Below, one piece after another: positions 1 to 7,433 of a stretch of DNA of 48,161 nucleotides (position 1 is its first letter; each line of letters begins with the position of its first letter). Both the position numbers and the translations under genes were made by a program. Below the pieces are notes generated by a model. It ran no database searches. It had not been told where the DNA came from and worked only from the letters and a program-made list of their open reading frames with translations. Origin of the DNA: Gammaproteobacteria bacterium (GTDB lineage Bacteria > Pseudomonadota > Gammaproteobacteria > SZUA-140); NCBI GenBank assembly GCA_020845975.1, contig JADLET010000079.1:1-48161 (forward strand). The letters are read 5' to 3'.

Positions 1-276
1 GCCGCCCATCGTGGGCAACAGCGCGTCGGGGCGCTCCTTCTCGATGATTTTGGCGAGCGTGCGCCAGTTGATCGGCTCGATATAGGTCGCGTCCGCCAGC
101 CCGGGGTCCGTCATGATCGTCGCGGGATTGGAATTGACCAGGATGACCCGGTAACCCTCCTCGCGCAGCGCCTTGCAGGCCTGCGCGCCCGAGTAATCGA
201 ACTCGCACGCCTGCCCGATCACGATCGGCCCAGCGCCGATTATAAGAATGCTTTTTATATCAGTACGTTTTGGCAT
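1..276 (-). CDS. carB: Carbamoyl-phosphate synthase large subunit, N-terminal part (runs off the window)
   Basis: The first 92 residues of the large ammonia- and ATP-using subunit of carbamoyl-phosphate synthase, which with CarA makes carbamoyl phosphate for pyrimidine and arginine synthesis. The visible start [20 protein letters not shown] and the later NPATIMTD stretch are characteristic of CarB; the rest of this roughly 1070-residue family lies beyond position 1. The ATG at 274-276 begins 37 bases after the carA stop codon on the same strand, so the two genes form the usual carAB operon. Only the beginning of the first carboxyphosphate (ATP-grasp) half is present. Confidence 0.96.
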   Translation of the reverse strand, partial: MPKRTDIKSILIIGAGPIVIGQACEFDYSGAQACKALREEGYRVILVNSNPATIMTDPGLADATYIEPINWRTLAKIIEKERPDALLPTMGG

Positions 277-313
277 TTTCTTTCAGTGAAAACTCATCCA
301 GGATCGCAGCCAT

Positions 314-1450
314 TCAGCGGGCATGCTGCCGCATCAGCTCGATGAAGTGATCTAACAGCGGCGCGGCATCGTGCGGACCGGGACTCGCCTCCGGGTGGCC
401 CTGGAAACCGAAGGCCGGGACATCGGTCCGGTGGATCCCCTGGTTGGAACCGTCGAAGAGCGAGCGGTGGGTGACGCGCAGGTTCGACGGCATCGTCGCC
501 TCGTCTACCGCGAAACCGTGGTTCTGGCTGGTGATCATCACGCGCTTGCTGTCGAGGTCCAGCACAGGGTGATTCGCCCCATGGTGGCCAAATTTCATCT
601 TGATCGTGCGCCCTCCACTCGCCAGCCCGAGCAGCTGATGGCCGAGACATATACCGAACAGCGGGACGCGTCGCTCCAGCAGCACGCGAATCGATTCGAT
701 GGCATACGAGCAGGCGGCGGGATCACCCGGGCCATTGGACAGGAATACGCCGTGCGGCTTCAGCGCCAGCACATCCTGCACCGGGGTCTGGGCCGGGACC
801 ACCGTCACGCGGCAGCCACGGTCGACCAGAAGACAGAGAATATTACGCTTGACGCCGTAATCATAGGCCACCACGTGATAGGGCTGCGTGCGGCCGGCGG
901 CGGATGCGGGAGCGGGCTCAAGCGTCCAGCTGCCCTGCGCCCATTCATAACGGATCTCGGTGGACACCACGCGCGCGAGATCCATGCCATTGAGGCCCGG
1001 AAAGGCGCGCGCCATCTCAATCGCCGTATGCTCGTCGATATGCTCGCCGGCCATGATGCAGCCGCTCTGCGCCCCGCCTTCCCGCAGCAGACGGGTCAGG
1101 CGCCGGGTGTCGATGCCTGCGATGCCGACCACTTCATGGCGCAGCAGATAATCCTCCAGCCGTTCCTGCGCGCGCCAGCTGCTTGCGATGGGCGAGGGCT
1201 CGCGCACGATCAGGCCGCTCGCGTATACGCGGGACGACTCCTCGTCATCCGGATTGGCGCCCGTATTGCCGATGTGGGGATAGGTGAAGGTGACGATCTG
1301 CCGACTGTAGGATGGGTCGGTGAGGATCTCCTGGTAACCCGTCATGGCGGTGTTGAAAACTACCTCACCGACCGTCTGTCCCGAGACTCCGATGGATGCC
1401 CCCCGAAACAGATTACCGTCCGCAAGCGCTAACAGGGCCGGTTGATACAA
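314..1450 (-). CDS. carA: Carbamoyl-phosphate synthase small (glutaminase) subunit
   Basis: Hydrolyses glutamine and passes ammonia to CarB. It has 378 residues with a TTG start at 1448-1450, chosen because a strong Shine-Dalgarno AGGAGGGG (1458-1465) lies 7 bases upstream and because the family normally begins just before the PALLALADG motif. E. coli carA is also known to use a TTG start. The C-terminal class I glutamine amidotransferase domain has its nucleophile in GICLGHQ (Cys268) and the other triad residues in QGHPEASP (His352, Glu354), matching the numbering of E. coli CarA (269/353/355) almost exactly. A longer ATG-started version (to 1498) would begin inside the leader hairpin and is unlikely. 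carB follows on the same strand. Confidence 0.97.
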   Translation of the reverse strand: MYQPALLALADGNLFRGASIGVSGQTVGEVVFNTAMTGYQEILTDPSYSRQIVTFTYPHIGNTGANPDDEESSRVYASGLIVREPSPIASSWRAQERLEDYLLRHEVVGIAGIDTRRLTRLLREGGAQSGCIMAGEHIDEHTAIEMARAFPGLNGMDLARVVSTEIRYEWAQGSWTLEPAPASAAGRTQPYHVVAYDYGVKRNILCLLVDRGCRVTVVPAQTPVQDVLALKPHGVFLSNGPGDPAACSYAIESIRVLLERRVPLFGICLGHQLLGLASGGRTIKMKFGHHGANHPVLDLDSKRVMITSQNHGFAVDEATMPSNLRVTHRSLFDGSNQGIHRTDVPAFGFQGHPEASPGPHDAAPLLDHFIELMRQHAR

Positions 1451-1457
1451 AGCAGAT

Positions 1458-1465
1458 CCCCTCCT
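1458..1465 (-). promoter_or_regulatory. Shine-Dalgarno that fixes the TTG start of carA
   Basis: AGGAGGGG on the minus strand, 7 bases before the TTG at 1448-1450. No ATG or GTG in this frame has comparable spacing, so this site decides the start. Confidence 0.85.
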
Positions 1466-1478
1466 CACAGATACGCAA

Positions 1479-1536
1479 AACGGGAGAAGCGGCCACACCC
1501 CTCCCGTTATCGAAACCCCGAAAACGACCCGTTTTC
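1479..1536 (-). promoter_or_regulatory. Structured carA leader with two hairpins
   Basis: Two perfect inverted repeats lie between the predicted carA promoter and its ribosome site: GAAAACG/CGTTTTC at 1520-1526 and 1530-1536 (7-bp stem, 3-base loop), and AACGGGAG/CTCCCGTT at 1479-1486 and 1501-1508 (8-bp stem, 14-base loop). Neither is followed by a U-run on the minus strand, so they are not ordinary terminators. They could stabilise the leader or take part in pyrimidine- or arginine-responsive control, which is inference only. Confidence 0.5.
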
Positions 1537-1547
1537 AAAGCTTCGCG

Positions 1548-1577
1548 ATTCTAACTCAGGACGCTTCGATGTGTCCA
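1548..1577 (-). promoter_or_regulatory. Predicted sigma-70 promoter of carAB
   Basis: On the minus strand, TGGACA (1572-1577) is followed after 18 bases by TAGAAT (1548-1553). This would start transcription near 1541, just before the leader hairpins. The rest of the 1451-1726 gap shows no gene. Confidence 0.5.
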
Positions 1578-1726
1578 CGCGCATGCATGGCGCCTGCGCC
1601 TGGATCCGCCGGGGCGCGGCCCTGAAAAATCCGGCCTTACCGTATAGTTAATGAATATTGCTAAACCCGCGCGTCAGATCTCGATATTCCTGATGCCAAG
1701 CGGGCCGCGGCCGGACCGCCGATGGA

Positions 1727-2188
1727 TCATCCGGAGAGGGAACCAGACCCCTCACCGGTCGCGGTCAGGGTCTGGCGGCCACCGCGACGGCAGAAGCGCA
1801 GCCACTCGCCGAGGAACAGGTTCACCTGGCGCTTCTCGAATACCCCGTGCATGTCCTTGTTGGGATAGGGATAGACCGCCGCGAAGCGGGACCTTCCCTG
1901 GTAGCCGATCACCTCGGCGACGCGCGCGTCGTGGCACATGCGCACTGTCAGCGCCAGGTCGGGGATCCGGTCCGCACCCGGGACCAGCGTATGACTGAAG
2001 GCGAGCATGGCGGTGTATTTGCAACACTCCATGATGCTCATGCGGATACGGGGCAGATCGCTGAGGACGAAGCTCGCCGGGACCTGCATCGAACGCAGGC
2101 CGGGCACCAGTTGCGCAAGGCTCCGGTAATTGCCCTCGTATATCGGCATCAGGCTATGCAGCCCGGGAGCCGTCCGCACCGTTATCAC
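1727..2188 (-). CDS. yqiB: DUF1249 (YqiB-like) protein
   Basis: A conserved soluble protein of 153 residues whose function is not established. The core LTVRMCHDARVAEVIG, the YPNKDMH segment and the FLGEWLRFC segment match the DUF1249/YqiB family of gammaproteobacteria, whose E. coli member has about 140 residues. The start is a GTG at 2186-2188, supported by AGGAAG at 2198-2203, 9 bases upstream. In E. coli yqiB lies near the ADP-ribose pyrophosphatase gene; here the neighbours are carA downstream and a small membrane protein upstream, so context gives no hint. Family assignment is firm, role unknown. Confidence 0.85.
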   Translation of the reverse strand: MITVRTAPGLHSLMPIYEGNYRSLAQLVPGLRSMQVPASFVLSDLPRIRMSIMECCKYTAMLAFSHTLVPGADRIPDLALTVRMCHDARVAEVIGYQGRSRFAAVYPYPNKDMHGVFEKRQVNLFLGEWLRFCRRGGRQTLTATGEGSGSLSG

Positions 2189-2357
2189 CGTGATGGACTT
2201 CCTGCCGAGTGGATCATTCGGGTCGGGCGCGAAATCGCGTCCGCGAGTCAGGGAAAATTATACCACCGGCTTACGACCTTTGGGTCAGCGCGAGCGATGT
2301 GGAACGCATGATATACGCAATTGCTTGACGATGGAGGTGAACAGGAGTACGGGCAAA

Positions 2358-2507
2358 CTACTCGGCTTCTCCCGGCGCTTCCCGCTCCCGCAGTTCACGC
2401 TCTTCCTGCTCGCGCTCCTTGCGAATACTCCGGTCACCCAGGGCAATGGCGATCAGCAGACCCACCAGGAGCGAGATCACGACGAGTTTGATAATAATGG
2501 AGTCCAT
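2358..2507 (-). CDS. Small single-span membrane protein
   Basis: A 49-residue protein that I do not recognise. The start is the ATG at 2505-2507, preceded by AGAAGG with 7-base spacing; an in-frame extension to 2585 lacks such a site. Residues 4-23 (IIIKLVVISLLVGLLIAIAL) form one hydrophobic segment, followed by a highly charged tail rich in Arg and Glu (about residues 24-45), likely helical or coiled-coil. This gives a membrane anchor with a cytoplasmic charged tail. It lies between the VanZ-like gene and yqiB on the same strand. Confidence 0.6.
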   Translation of the reverse strand: MDSIIIKLVVISLLVGLLIAIALGDRSIRKEREQEERELREREAPGEAE

Positions 2508-2603
2508 GATACGCCCTTCTATAGCGCGCGACAGTTGATCACCGCGGCGAGTATACCATCGAGCCAGGAGATATGAGCCAGACACGGAGGAACATGCCCG
2601 CGC

Positions 2604-2975
2604 CTACTGCCAGCGTCGCCTCAGCAGCGGGAGCCGCATCAGCAGCGGGATGCTGGCGACATACAACAGCAGACCAACCGCGTCAGCCACCATATCGAGC
2701 AGTGAGAACTCCCGCCATGGCAGAAAATACTGCACGCATTCAATCGCCACGCCATACGCCATCAGTACGGCGAACTTGTGCAATCCGAACTCCGTGCGCG
2801 GCCGGGCGAAATCGAACAGAAGCGCGAGCGCGTAGAAGGCCAGGGCGTGATGCAGCTTATCGGACACCTGTCGCGGCCCCATCTCCGGCATCTGCATGAA
2901 TGCGAGCATGGCCACCGCCACGAACGCCAGCACGAACAGGCCGCGAAAGATCTGTATATGAATCGATTCCATCAT
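2604..2975 (-). CDS. VanZ-like family membrane protein
   Basis: A small integral membrane protein of 123 residues with about four hydrophobic segments. The pattern SDKLHHALAFYALALLF in the second segment, an acidic residue in AIECVQYFLPWREFS and the DMVADAVGLLLY segment are typical of bacterial VanZ-like proteins. These are distant relatives of VanZ from teicoplanin resistance; most chromosomal members have no known role and should not be read as resistance genes. The ATG at 2973-2975 (or the adjacent one at 2970-2972) gives the usual family length; an upstream extension to 3197 adds a non-conserved stretch. Family confident, exact start less so. Confidence 0.75.
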   Translation of the reverse strand: MMESIHIQIFRGLFVLAFVAVAMLAFMQMPEMGPRQVSDKLHHALAFYALALLFDFARPRTEFGLHKFAVLMAYGVAIECVQYFLPWREFSLLDMVADAVGLLLYVASIPLLMRLPLLRRRWQ

Positions 2976-3353
2976 GATGCCAATCCCGCCGTCGCCTATC
3001 GGATTACCGGCGGCAGGAGTATACACTGCCGCTCCTGCGGTTACGTTGCTGAAAACGAATAACAGATGGGCCCGGCGGGACGCCTCAGCAAGACGGTGCG
3101 ATTGCGTCATGGCACACGCATCCGCTTCGGCCACAATCCTGACCAGCGAAGCCACCAAGAGCGTGCCGCAATGCCGTGCAATTGGCATTGCGGCCAATCT
3201 ATGAGTGCCAGATCCGAATGCGCCCGCTGTTCATTACTTCCTTATAAACGGGGACCTGGCCTGGATGGGATCAAGCGCGGAATGAATCTGCCTTCGCAGG
3301 CATGGCGCACCAATCTGGTCCTGGCCCGCCCGTCCCGCCTGAGTGGCCTGCGC
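2976..3353. other. Gene-free stretch between the VanZ-like and HIT genes
   Basis: About 380 bases with no convincing gene on either strand. It holds one long perfect hairpin (listed separately at 3166-3193). A minus-strand 11-codon frame near 3230 has a fair ribosome site but is too short to call. Promoter elements for the VanZ-like gene presumably lie near 2980-3100, but I see no strong match. Confidence 0.5.
3166..3193. repeat. Perfect 10-bp inverted repeat
   Basis: CCGCAATGCC (3166-3175) and GGCATTGCGG (3184-3193) are exact reverse complements separated by 8 bases. There is no T-run on either side, so it is not a classic intrinsic terminator; it may act as an mRNA 3' end or be a dispersed palindrome. 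It lies downstream of hinT on the minus strand. Confidence 0.6.
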
Positions 3354-3698
3354 TCACCCCGGCGGCCAGTTCATCGGCCGTCCACCGAGCACGTGCAGAT
3401 GGATGTGAAATACGGCCTGGCCGGCGTCGCGGCCGCAGTTAATGACGGTGCGGTAACCGGACTCGCCCAGGCCCTCGCTTCGCGCCACTTCCTGCGCAAC
3501 AAGGTAGAGCTCACCGACCAGGGTGGCATGCTCGGCGCGCAGGTCGTTGATGGTGGCTATGTGTTCCTTGGGGATGACCAGCACGTGGGTCGGAGCCTGC
3601 GGGTTGATGTCGTGGAAGGCGAGCACGCGCTCGTTCTCATAGGCTTTCTTCGGCTGGATCTCGCCGCGCACCATCTTGCAGAACAGGCAGTCGTTCAT
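3354..3698 (-). CDS. hinT: HIT family nucleotide-binding hydrolase (HinT-like)
   Basis: A 114-residue histidine-triad protein. HinT enzymes are cytosolic dimers that hydrolyse purine nucleoside phosphoramidates and aminoacyl-adenylates. The C-terminal signature HIHLHVLGG contains the triad His98, His100 and His102; the upstream INPQAPTHVLVIPKEH segment and an N-terminal CLFC (Cys4, Cys7) are also typical. The length fits the family. The ATG at 3696-3698 is preceded by AAAAGG-type ribosome binding sequence. It lies downstream of tsaB on the same strand, separated by a 219-base gap carrying a REP-like palindrome, so it is probably transcribed separately. Confidence 0.93.
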   Translation of the reverse strand: MNDCLFCKMVRGEIQPKKAYENERVLAFHDINPQAPTHVLVIPKEHIATINDLRAEHATLVGELYLVAQEVARSEGLGESGYRTVINCGRDAGQAVFHIHLHVLGGRPMNWPPG

Positions 3699-3733
3699 CA
3701 GTGATCACCTTTTCCTTCACGGGGGGACCGGGC

Positions 3734-3758
3734 GGGGACGGACTGAAAGTCCGTCCCC
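3734..3758. repeat. REP-like palindrome, copy 1
   Basis: GGGGACGGACT (3734-3744) and AGTCCGTCCCC (3748-3758) form a perfect 11-bp inverted repeat with a 3-base centre. A close relative occurs at 9056-9079. Palindromes of this GGGGAC-GACT type resemble the REP/BIME sequences mobilised by REP-associated (Y1) transposases, though no transposase gene is in the window. The rest of the 3699-3917 gap shows no gene. Confidence 0.6.
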
Positions 3759-3917
3759 TGTCATATGCCGGGTATGATCCCCCATCGGGTCGCGGGGCGG
3801 CAAGCCCGGCTTGAAAGGTCATGCCAGGCATATCGCCCGGCTACAAGGACAGGATCTGGAGCTCAGGAACCGCCCCACGGATTACGCTGCGCCTCTTCCG
3901 GGCGACAGTCTATGGTA

Positions 3918-4616
3918 TCAAACGGACGGAGAGGGTTTTCGCTTCGGCTGGGCGACGTTGTCGCGCAGATAGACGGGCTGGGCCTGTTCCGGGGATAGCC
4001 CCCCGCCATCCTTATATATGGGCGCCGCCAGCAGTGCGATGTCGCGGGCGCGGGGATAGCGCCCGGCGTCCCAGCCGGCGAGGCGCCGCCCCAGACGCAG
4101 GCGCACGACCTCTCCGTAGACATCCCAGGCGTCGCCGGCCCCGAACCAGCCGTCACCGGCGGGCAGCACCGCGTCCATCGGCGCGCAGACCTGCTCCACG
4201 CCGTGCTGCACCAGCGCCCCGCCCTCGCCAAGCTCATACGCGCCCCAGTAGATCTCGTGCATGCGCGCGTCCATGGCGGCGAGGATGCGCGCACCCTTGC
4301 CCTCGCGCACGGCGCCGTGCGCAAGCGCGGCCAGCGTGGAGACCGGCACCACCGGGATGTCGAGACCGAAGGCGATGCCCTGCACCACACCGGCGGCGAT
4401 GCGCAGGCCGGTGAATGCGCCGGGCCCGCGTCCGAAGGCGACGACATCGATCTGCTCCCGCGACCAGACCGCCTCGGCGAGCAGCTCGTCCAGCATCGGC
4501 AGCAGCAGATCGGCATGCTTGCGCGGGGCGATCTCAAAGCGTTCGTACAGATCACTGCCATCGAACAATGCCGCCGAGCAGGCGATCGTCGAGGTGTCTA
4601 TGGCGAGCATCTTCAT
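3918..4616 (-). CDS. tsaB: tRNA threonylcarbamoyladenosine biosynthesis protein TsaB
   Basis: A non-catalytic partner of TsaD in the TsaBDE complex that transfers the threonylcarbamoyl group to A37 of ANN-decoding tRNAs. The 232-residue protein shows the ASKHA-fold start MLAIDTST and the family hallmark FGRGPGAFTGLRIA, as well as HADLLLPMLDELL. The length is normal for TsaB. The short hydrophilic C-terminal tail after PVYLRD is not conserved. It lies between yoaA (upstream, 140 bases away, with a weak terminator between them) and hinT. This neighbourhood of YoaA helicase and TsaB is common in gammaproteobacteria, where the two genes are often adjacent. Confidence 0.93.
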   Translation of the reverse strand: MKMLAIDTSTIACSAALFDGSDLYERFEIAPRKHADLLLPMLDELLAEAVWSREQIDVVAFGRGPGAFTGLRIAAGVVQGIAFGLDIPVVPVSTLAALAHGAVREGKGARILAAMDARMHEIYWGAYELGEGGALVQHGVEQVCAPMDAVLPAGDGWFGAGDAWDVYGEVVRLRLGRRLAGWDAGRYPRARDIALLAAPIYKDGGGLSPEQAQPVYLRDNVAQPKRKPSPSV

Positions 4617-4659
4617 GGAATGGGTGTTGTCTTACAGCACAAATTTATTATTCTTCAGC

Positions 4660-4678
4660 AAAAACCGGCGCGGACCGG
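4660..4678 (-). terminator. Weak intrinsic terminator after yoaA
   Basis: On the minus strand, CCGGT-CCGC-GCCGG (one T-G pair) is followed directly by TTTTT. The stem is short, so termination between yoaA and tsaB is likely to be partial. Confidence 0.4.
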
Positions 4679-4756
4679 AAGCAGTGCGAGTTGTTCACCA
4701 GAGTACTGGATTACCCCACGTGCGGGAATCAGATAAAAGGATTATTTTCTGACTTC

Positions 4757-6754
4757 TCAACCGGGCACATCGGAGATGTCCACCGGGGTATTTCCCTCCG
4801 ACAGCATCACGTAGAACTGTTCTACCTCCGTCAATTCCCGGACTCGTCGCATCGGCGGCAGATTGCGCAGGAAAACGTTGCCGTAGGATTTGCTGAACAG
4901 GCGCGGGTCGCACAGCATCAGCACACCGCGATCGTCGACATCGCGGATCAGGCGCCCAACGCCCTGTTTCAGGGCGATCACCGCCGCCGGCAGCTGGTAA
5001 TCGCGGAACGGATTCCCGCCACTCGCCTTCATGACCGCGGCGCGGGCCTGGAACACCGGGTCGTCCGGCGGGGCGAAGGGCAGCTTGTCGATGATCACGC
5101 AGGACAAGGCCGGACCGCGCACATCGACCCCCTCCCAGAAGCTGCCTGTGCCGAGCAGCACGCCATTGCCGGCGCGACGGAAGCGATCGAGCAATTCATT
5201 GTGCGGCAAGGTGCCCTGCACGAATACCGGGTAATCGAATCCGTCCATGCGCGCGAACAGCCGCGCCGCCTCCTGCAAGGCATGATGGCTGGTAAACAAC
5301 ATGAAGGCACGCCCGCCGCTCGCGGCGAGCACCGGGCGCGCGGCCTGGACCACGGCGGCGGTATATCCCTGCGTGCCGGGCTCGGGCAATCCGGGGGGCA
5401 GATACAACAGGGCATTGGCGGCGAAATCAAACGGGCTGTCCCAGCGCGTGGTGCGCGCGTCGCCGATGCCGAGGCGCCCGCAGAAATGATTAAAATCCTC
5501 ACCCACCGCCAGTGTCGCCGAGGTAAACACCCAGGCGCTCTGATAACGCTCGAGGCTGGCCCGGAAAGTGGCGGCGAAATCCATCGGGGTCACATGCAGG
5601 GTGAACGAGCGAGCGCCGGTCTCGAACCAGGTGATTCGCCCGCCCGGTTCTGTGCCCTCCTCCGGCTCATCATCCACACCACCGGCGAACAGACGCAGGC
5701 GGGCGCCCAGGACCTGTGCGCGGCGCCAGCAGTTCTCCAGTTCCTTGTCGCGCGCGGCCGCCGCCTCGAGCTGCTCGAGCAGCTCGAGCACGCCGTCCTG
5801 CAGTCGATGCAGGGCGGCATCCAGCGCCGGTGGCACGGACGCCGCCGGCCACGCCGCCTGGCGCTGCCCTTCGCCGAGCGCGAGGCGAAATGCCTCCACG
5901 CACTGCTCGAGCGCGCGCGCGCCGGCCTCCAGCTGCGGCATGTCGGCGCTGAGCGCGTACAGCGCGCGCTGCGAATCGCGCGCCAGTTCGCTGAGCTGGC
6001 GCCCGCCCAGGGCGGCGCCGAAAAAGCGCGAAGCAAGTTCGGGCAGCTGATGCGCCTCGTCCAGGATGAAGGCCTGCGCCTGCGGCAGCAGCTCGCCGAA
6101 TCCCTCCTGGCGCAGCAGGATGTCGGAAAACAGCAGGTGATGATTGATCACCACCACATCCGCCTCCTGCGCCGCGCGGCGCGCCTTCACCACATGGCAG
6201 TCGGCATAGGCCGGACAGTCCTGACCCAGGCAGTTTTCGGCATTCGAGGTAACCTGATGCCAGAACGGATCGCTGCCGGGGATATCGGTGACCTCGCTGA
6301 TCTCGCCGCTGCGCGTACGCCCGGCCCAGGCGCGAACCTGCTGCAGGCGCACCGCCGCGCGCGGGAGCGCGATCTCACGCAGCTGGCAGGCCAGATCGAG
6401 GCGATGCAGGCACAGATAGTTGGCGCGCCCCTTGAGCAGCGTGACGTGCAGCGGGCTCGCGAGCGCCCGCTTCACCACCGGGATATCGCGCTGAAAGAGC
6501 TGGTCCTGCAGGGCCTTGGTGCCGGTCGAGATGACGACCTTGCCGGTGCGCTGGAAGACGGGGGCGAGATAGGCGAAGGTCTTGCCGGTGCCAGTGCCTG
6601 CCTCGGCGACCAGCAGCCCCCCGGCATCAAGCGTTTCGGCCACGACGCCGGCCATCGCCTGCTGCTGCGCCCGCGGCGCGAAATGCGGGATGCTGCGCGC
6701 GAACGGACCGTCGCGCCCGAGCAGTTCAGCGGGACCGATCAGCAGATCCGGCAT
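4757..6754 (-). CDS. yoaA: ATP-dependent iron-sulfur DNA helicase, DinG/YoaA family
   Basis: A superfamily 2, XPD/Rad3-type 5'-3' DNA helicase of 665 residues. Walker A is AGTGTGKT (residues 52-59). Four cysteines arranged as in the iron-sulfur domain are Cys115, Cys175, Cys180 and Cys186, and the Walker B box is DEAH (232-235). The C-terminal half has the helicase motifs VFTSATL, GTGSFWEGVDVRG and QGVGRLIRD. The length and the absence of an N-terminal exonuclease domain favour YoaA over DinG. YoaA is known in E. coli to act in replication-fork repair with the HolC (chi) subunit. It starts 15 bases after the stop codon of the preceding gene (6770-7276), so the two are probably co-transcribed. 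Confidence 0.92.
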   Translation of the reverse strand: MPDLLIGPAELLGRDGPFARSIPHFAPRAQQQAMAGVVAETLDAGGLLVAEAGTGTGKTFAYLAPVFQRTGKVVISTGTKALQDQLFQRDIPVVKRALASPLHVTLLKGRANYLCLHRLDLACQLREIALPRAAVRLQQVRAWAGRTRSGEISEVTDIPGSDPFWHQVTSNAENCLGQDCPAYADCHVVKARRAAQEADVVVINHHLLFSDILLRQEGFGELLPQAQAFILDEAHQLPELASRFFGAALGGRQLSELARDSQRALYALSADMPQLEAGARALEQCVEAFRLALGEGQRQAAWPAASVPPALDAALHRLQDGVLELLEQLEAAAARDKELENCWRRAQVLGARLRLFAGGVDDEPEEGTEPGGRITWFETGARSFTLHVTPMDFAATFRASLERYQSAWVFTSATLAVGEDFNHFCGRLGIGDARTTRWDSPFDFAANALLYLPPGLPEPGTQGYTAAVVQAARPVLAASGGRAFMLFTSHHALQEAARLFARMDGFDYPVFVQGTLPHNELLDRFRRAGNGVLLGTGSFWEGVDVRGPALSCVIIDKLPFAPPDDPVFQARAAVMKASGGNPFRDYQLPAAVIALKQGVGRLIRDVDDRGVLMLCDPRLFSKSYGNVFLRNLPPMRRVRELTEVEQFYVMLSEGNTPVDISDVPG

Positions 6755-6769
6755 GGTCCGCGCGACGAA

Positions 6770-7276
6770 TCAGGCGTTGGCCTGATTGTCCCACACCTCG
6801 CCCTCGACCACGCCGGCGCCGCGTTCCCAGACGAGGCGGCCGAGGTTTCTGAAGCGGGCCACCGACATCGCGCCGCGCTTGCTGCGCCGGCTCTCGGAAC
6901 GATCAAGGTCATCCAGTATGGCCGCGCGCTCCGCTTCATAGATCTCGAACGGCTCGAAATTCTCATCCATCAGGACCAGCACGACACTGTCCCATTCCTG
7001 ATCGGTCCTGAGCTGGCCGATGCGGTGACCGCCCTTGCCCTCATCAAAGATCGCGCGCCCCTTGATCTGCACGCGCTTGCCGGCGCGCCCGCCACGCCCG
7101 ACGGCATCGTAGCCGATCACCGGTGGCTGGCAGAGCTCGAGATCAAGCAGGCGCGCGGCATCGTGCTGACAGATCTCGGCGCCGACCCCGGCGAGCGGCC
7201 GGCCGGTCGTCCGCCGATAGGCCGCGGCGAGGCGGCGCGTCTCGGCGATGAGTTTGTCGACGGAATAGTACTCCAT
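6770..7276 (-). CDS. Conserved protein with a restriction-endonuclease-like core
   Basis: A 168-residue protein of unknown function. The arrangement of an N-terminal helix with Glu34 (GAEICQHDAARLLDLEL), Asp57 in IGYDAVG and Gln70-x-Lys72 in RVQIKGRA resembles the E-D-(E/Q)xK active site of PD-(D/E)XK nucleases; I infer a nuclease-like fold, not proven activity. The C-terminal third (VARFRNLGRLVWER) is basic. It is placed immediately upstream of the yoaA helicase with a 15-base gap, which suggests a shared role in nucleic-acid metabolism. A TAGAAT -10-like box lies upstream near 7307-7312 on the minus strand. Confidence 0.65.
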   Translation of the reverse strand: MEYYSVDKLIAETRRLAAAYRRTTGRPLAGVGAEICQHDAARLLDLELCQPPVIGYDAVGRGGRAGKRVQIKGRAIFDEGKGGHRIGQLRTDQEWDSVVLVLMDENFEPFEIYEAERAAILDDLDRSESRRSKRGAMSVARFRNLGRLVWERGAGVVEGEVWDNQANA

Positions 7277-7360
7277 GACCGGCCAACCTTTTGAATGGAC
7301 GGGCCGATTCTAGCACTTCCCCCCTGCTTGCGGAAAACCGGCGCTCCCGGCGGCATCCAT

Positions 7361-7375
7361 GCGTTACACTAACGC
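7361..7375. promoter_or_regulatory. Short palindrome in a divergent intergenic region
   Basis: GCGTTA-CAC-TAACGC is a perfect 6-bp inverted repeat between the divergently transcribed 6770-7276 gene and the kinase fusion gene at 7434. It could be an operator; no regulator can be assigned. Confidence 0.3.
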
Positions 7376-7433
7376 AAGACATCCGGGGCCAGACCCACCA
7401 CCGCCAAACCTGCCAGCGAATGCTCACGAGGTC

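Noticed and set aside
2604-2975. VanZ-like gene as an antibiotic-resistance gene
   Set aside because: Only the broad family matches; there are no van operon neighbours, and chromosomal VanZ-like proteins are common without resistance.
4415-7294. A 959-codon open frame on the plus strand
   Set aside because: It lies antisense to tsaB, yoaA and the gene at 6770-7276, which have full family motifs. Long antisense frames are common in GC-rich DNA, and its translation is a His/Arg/Gly-rich sequence without any motif.
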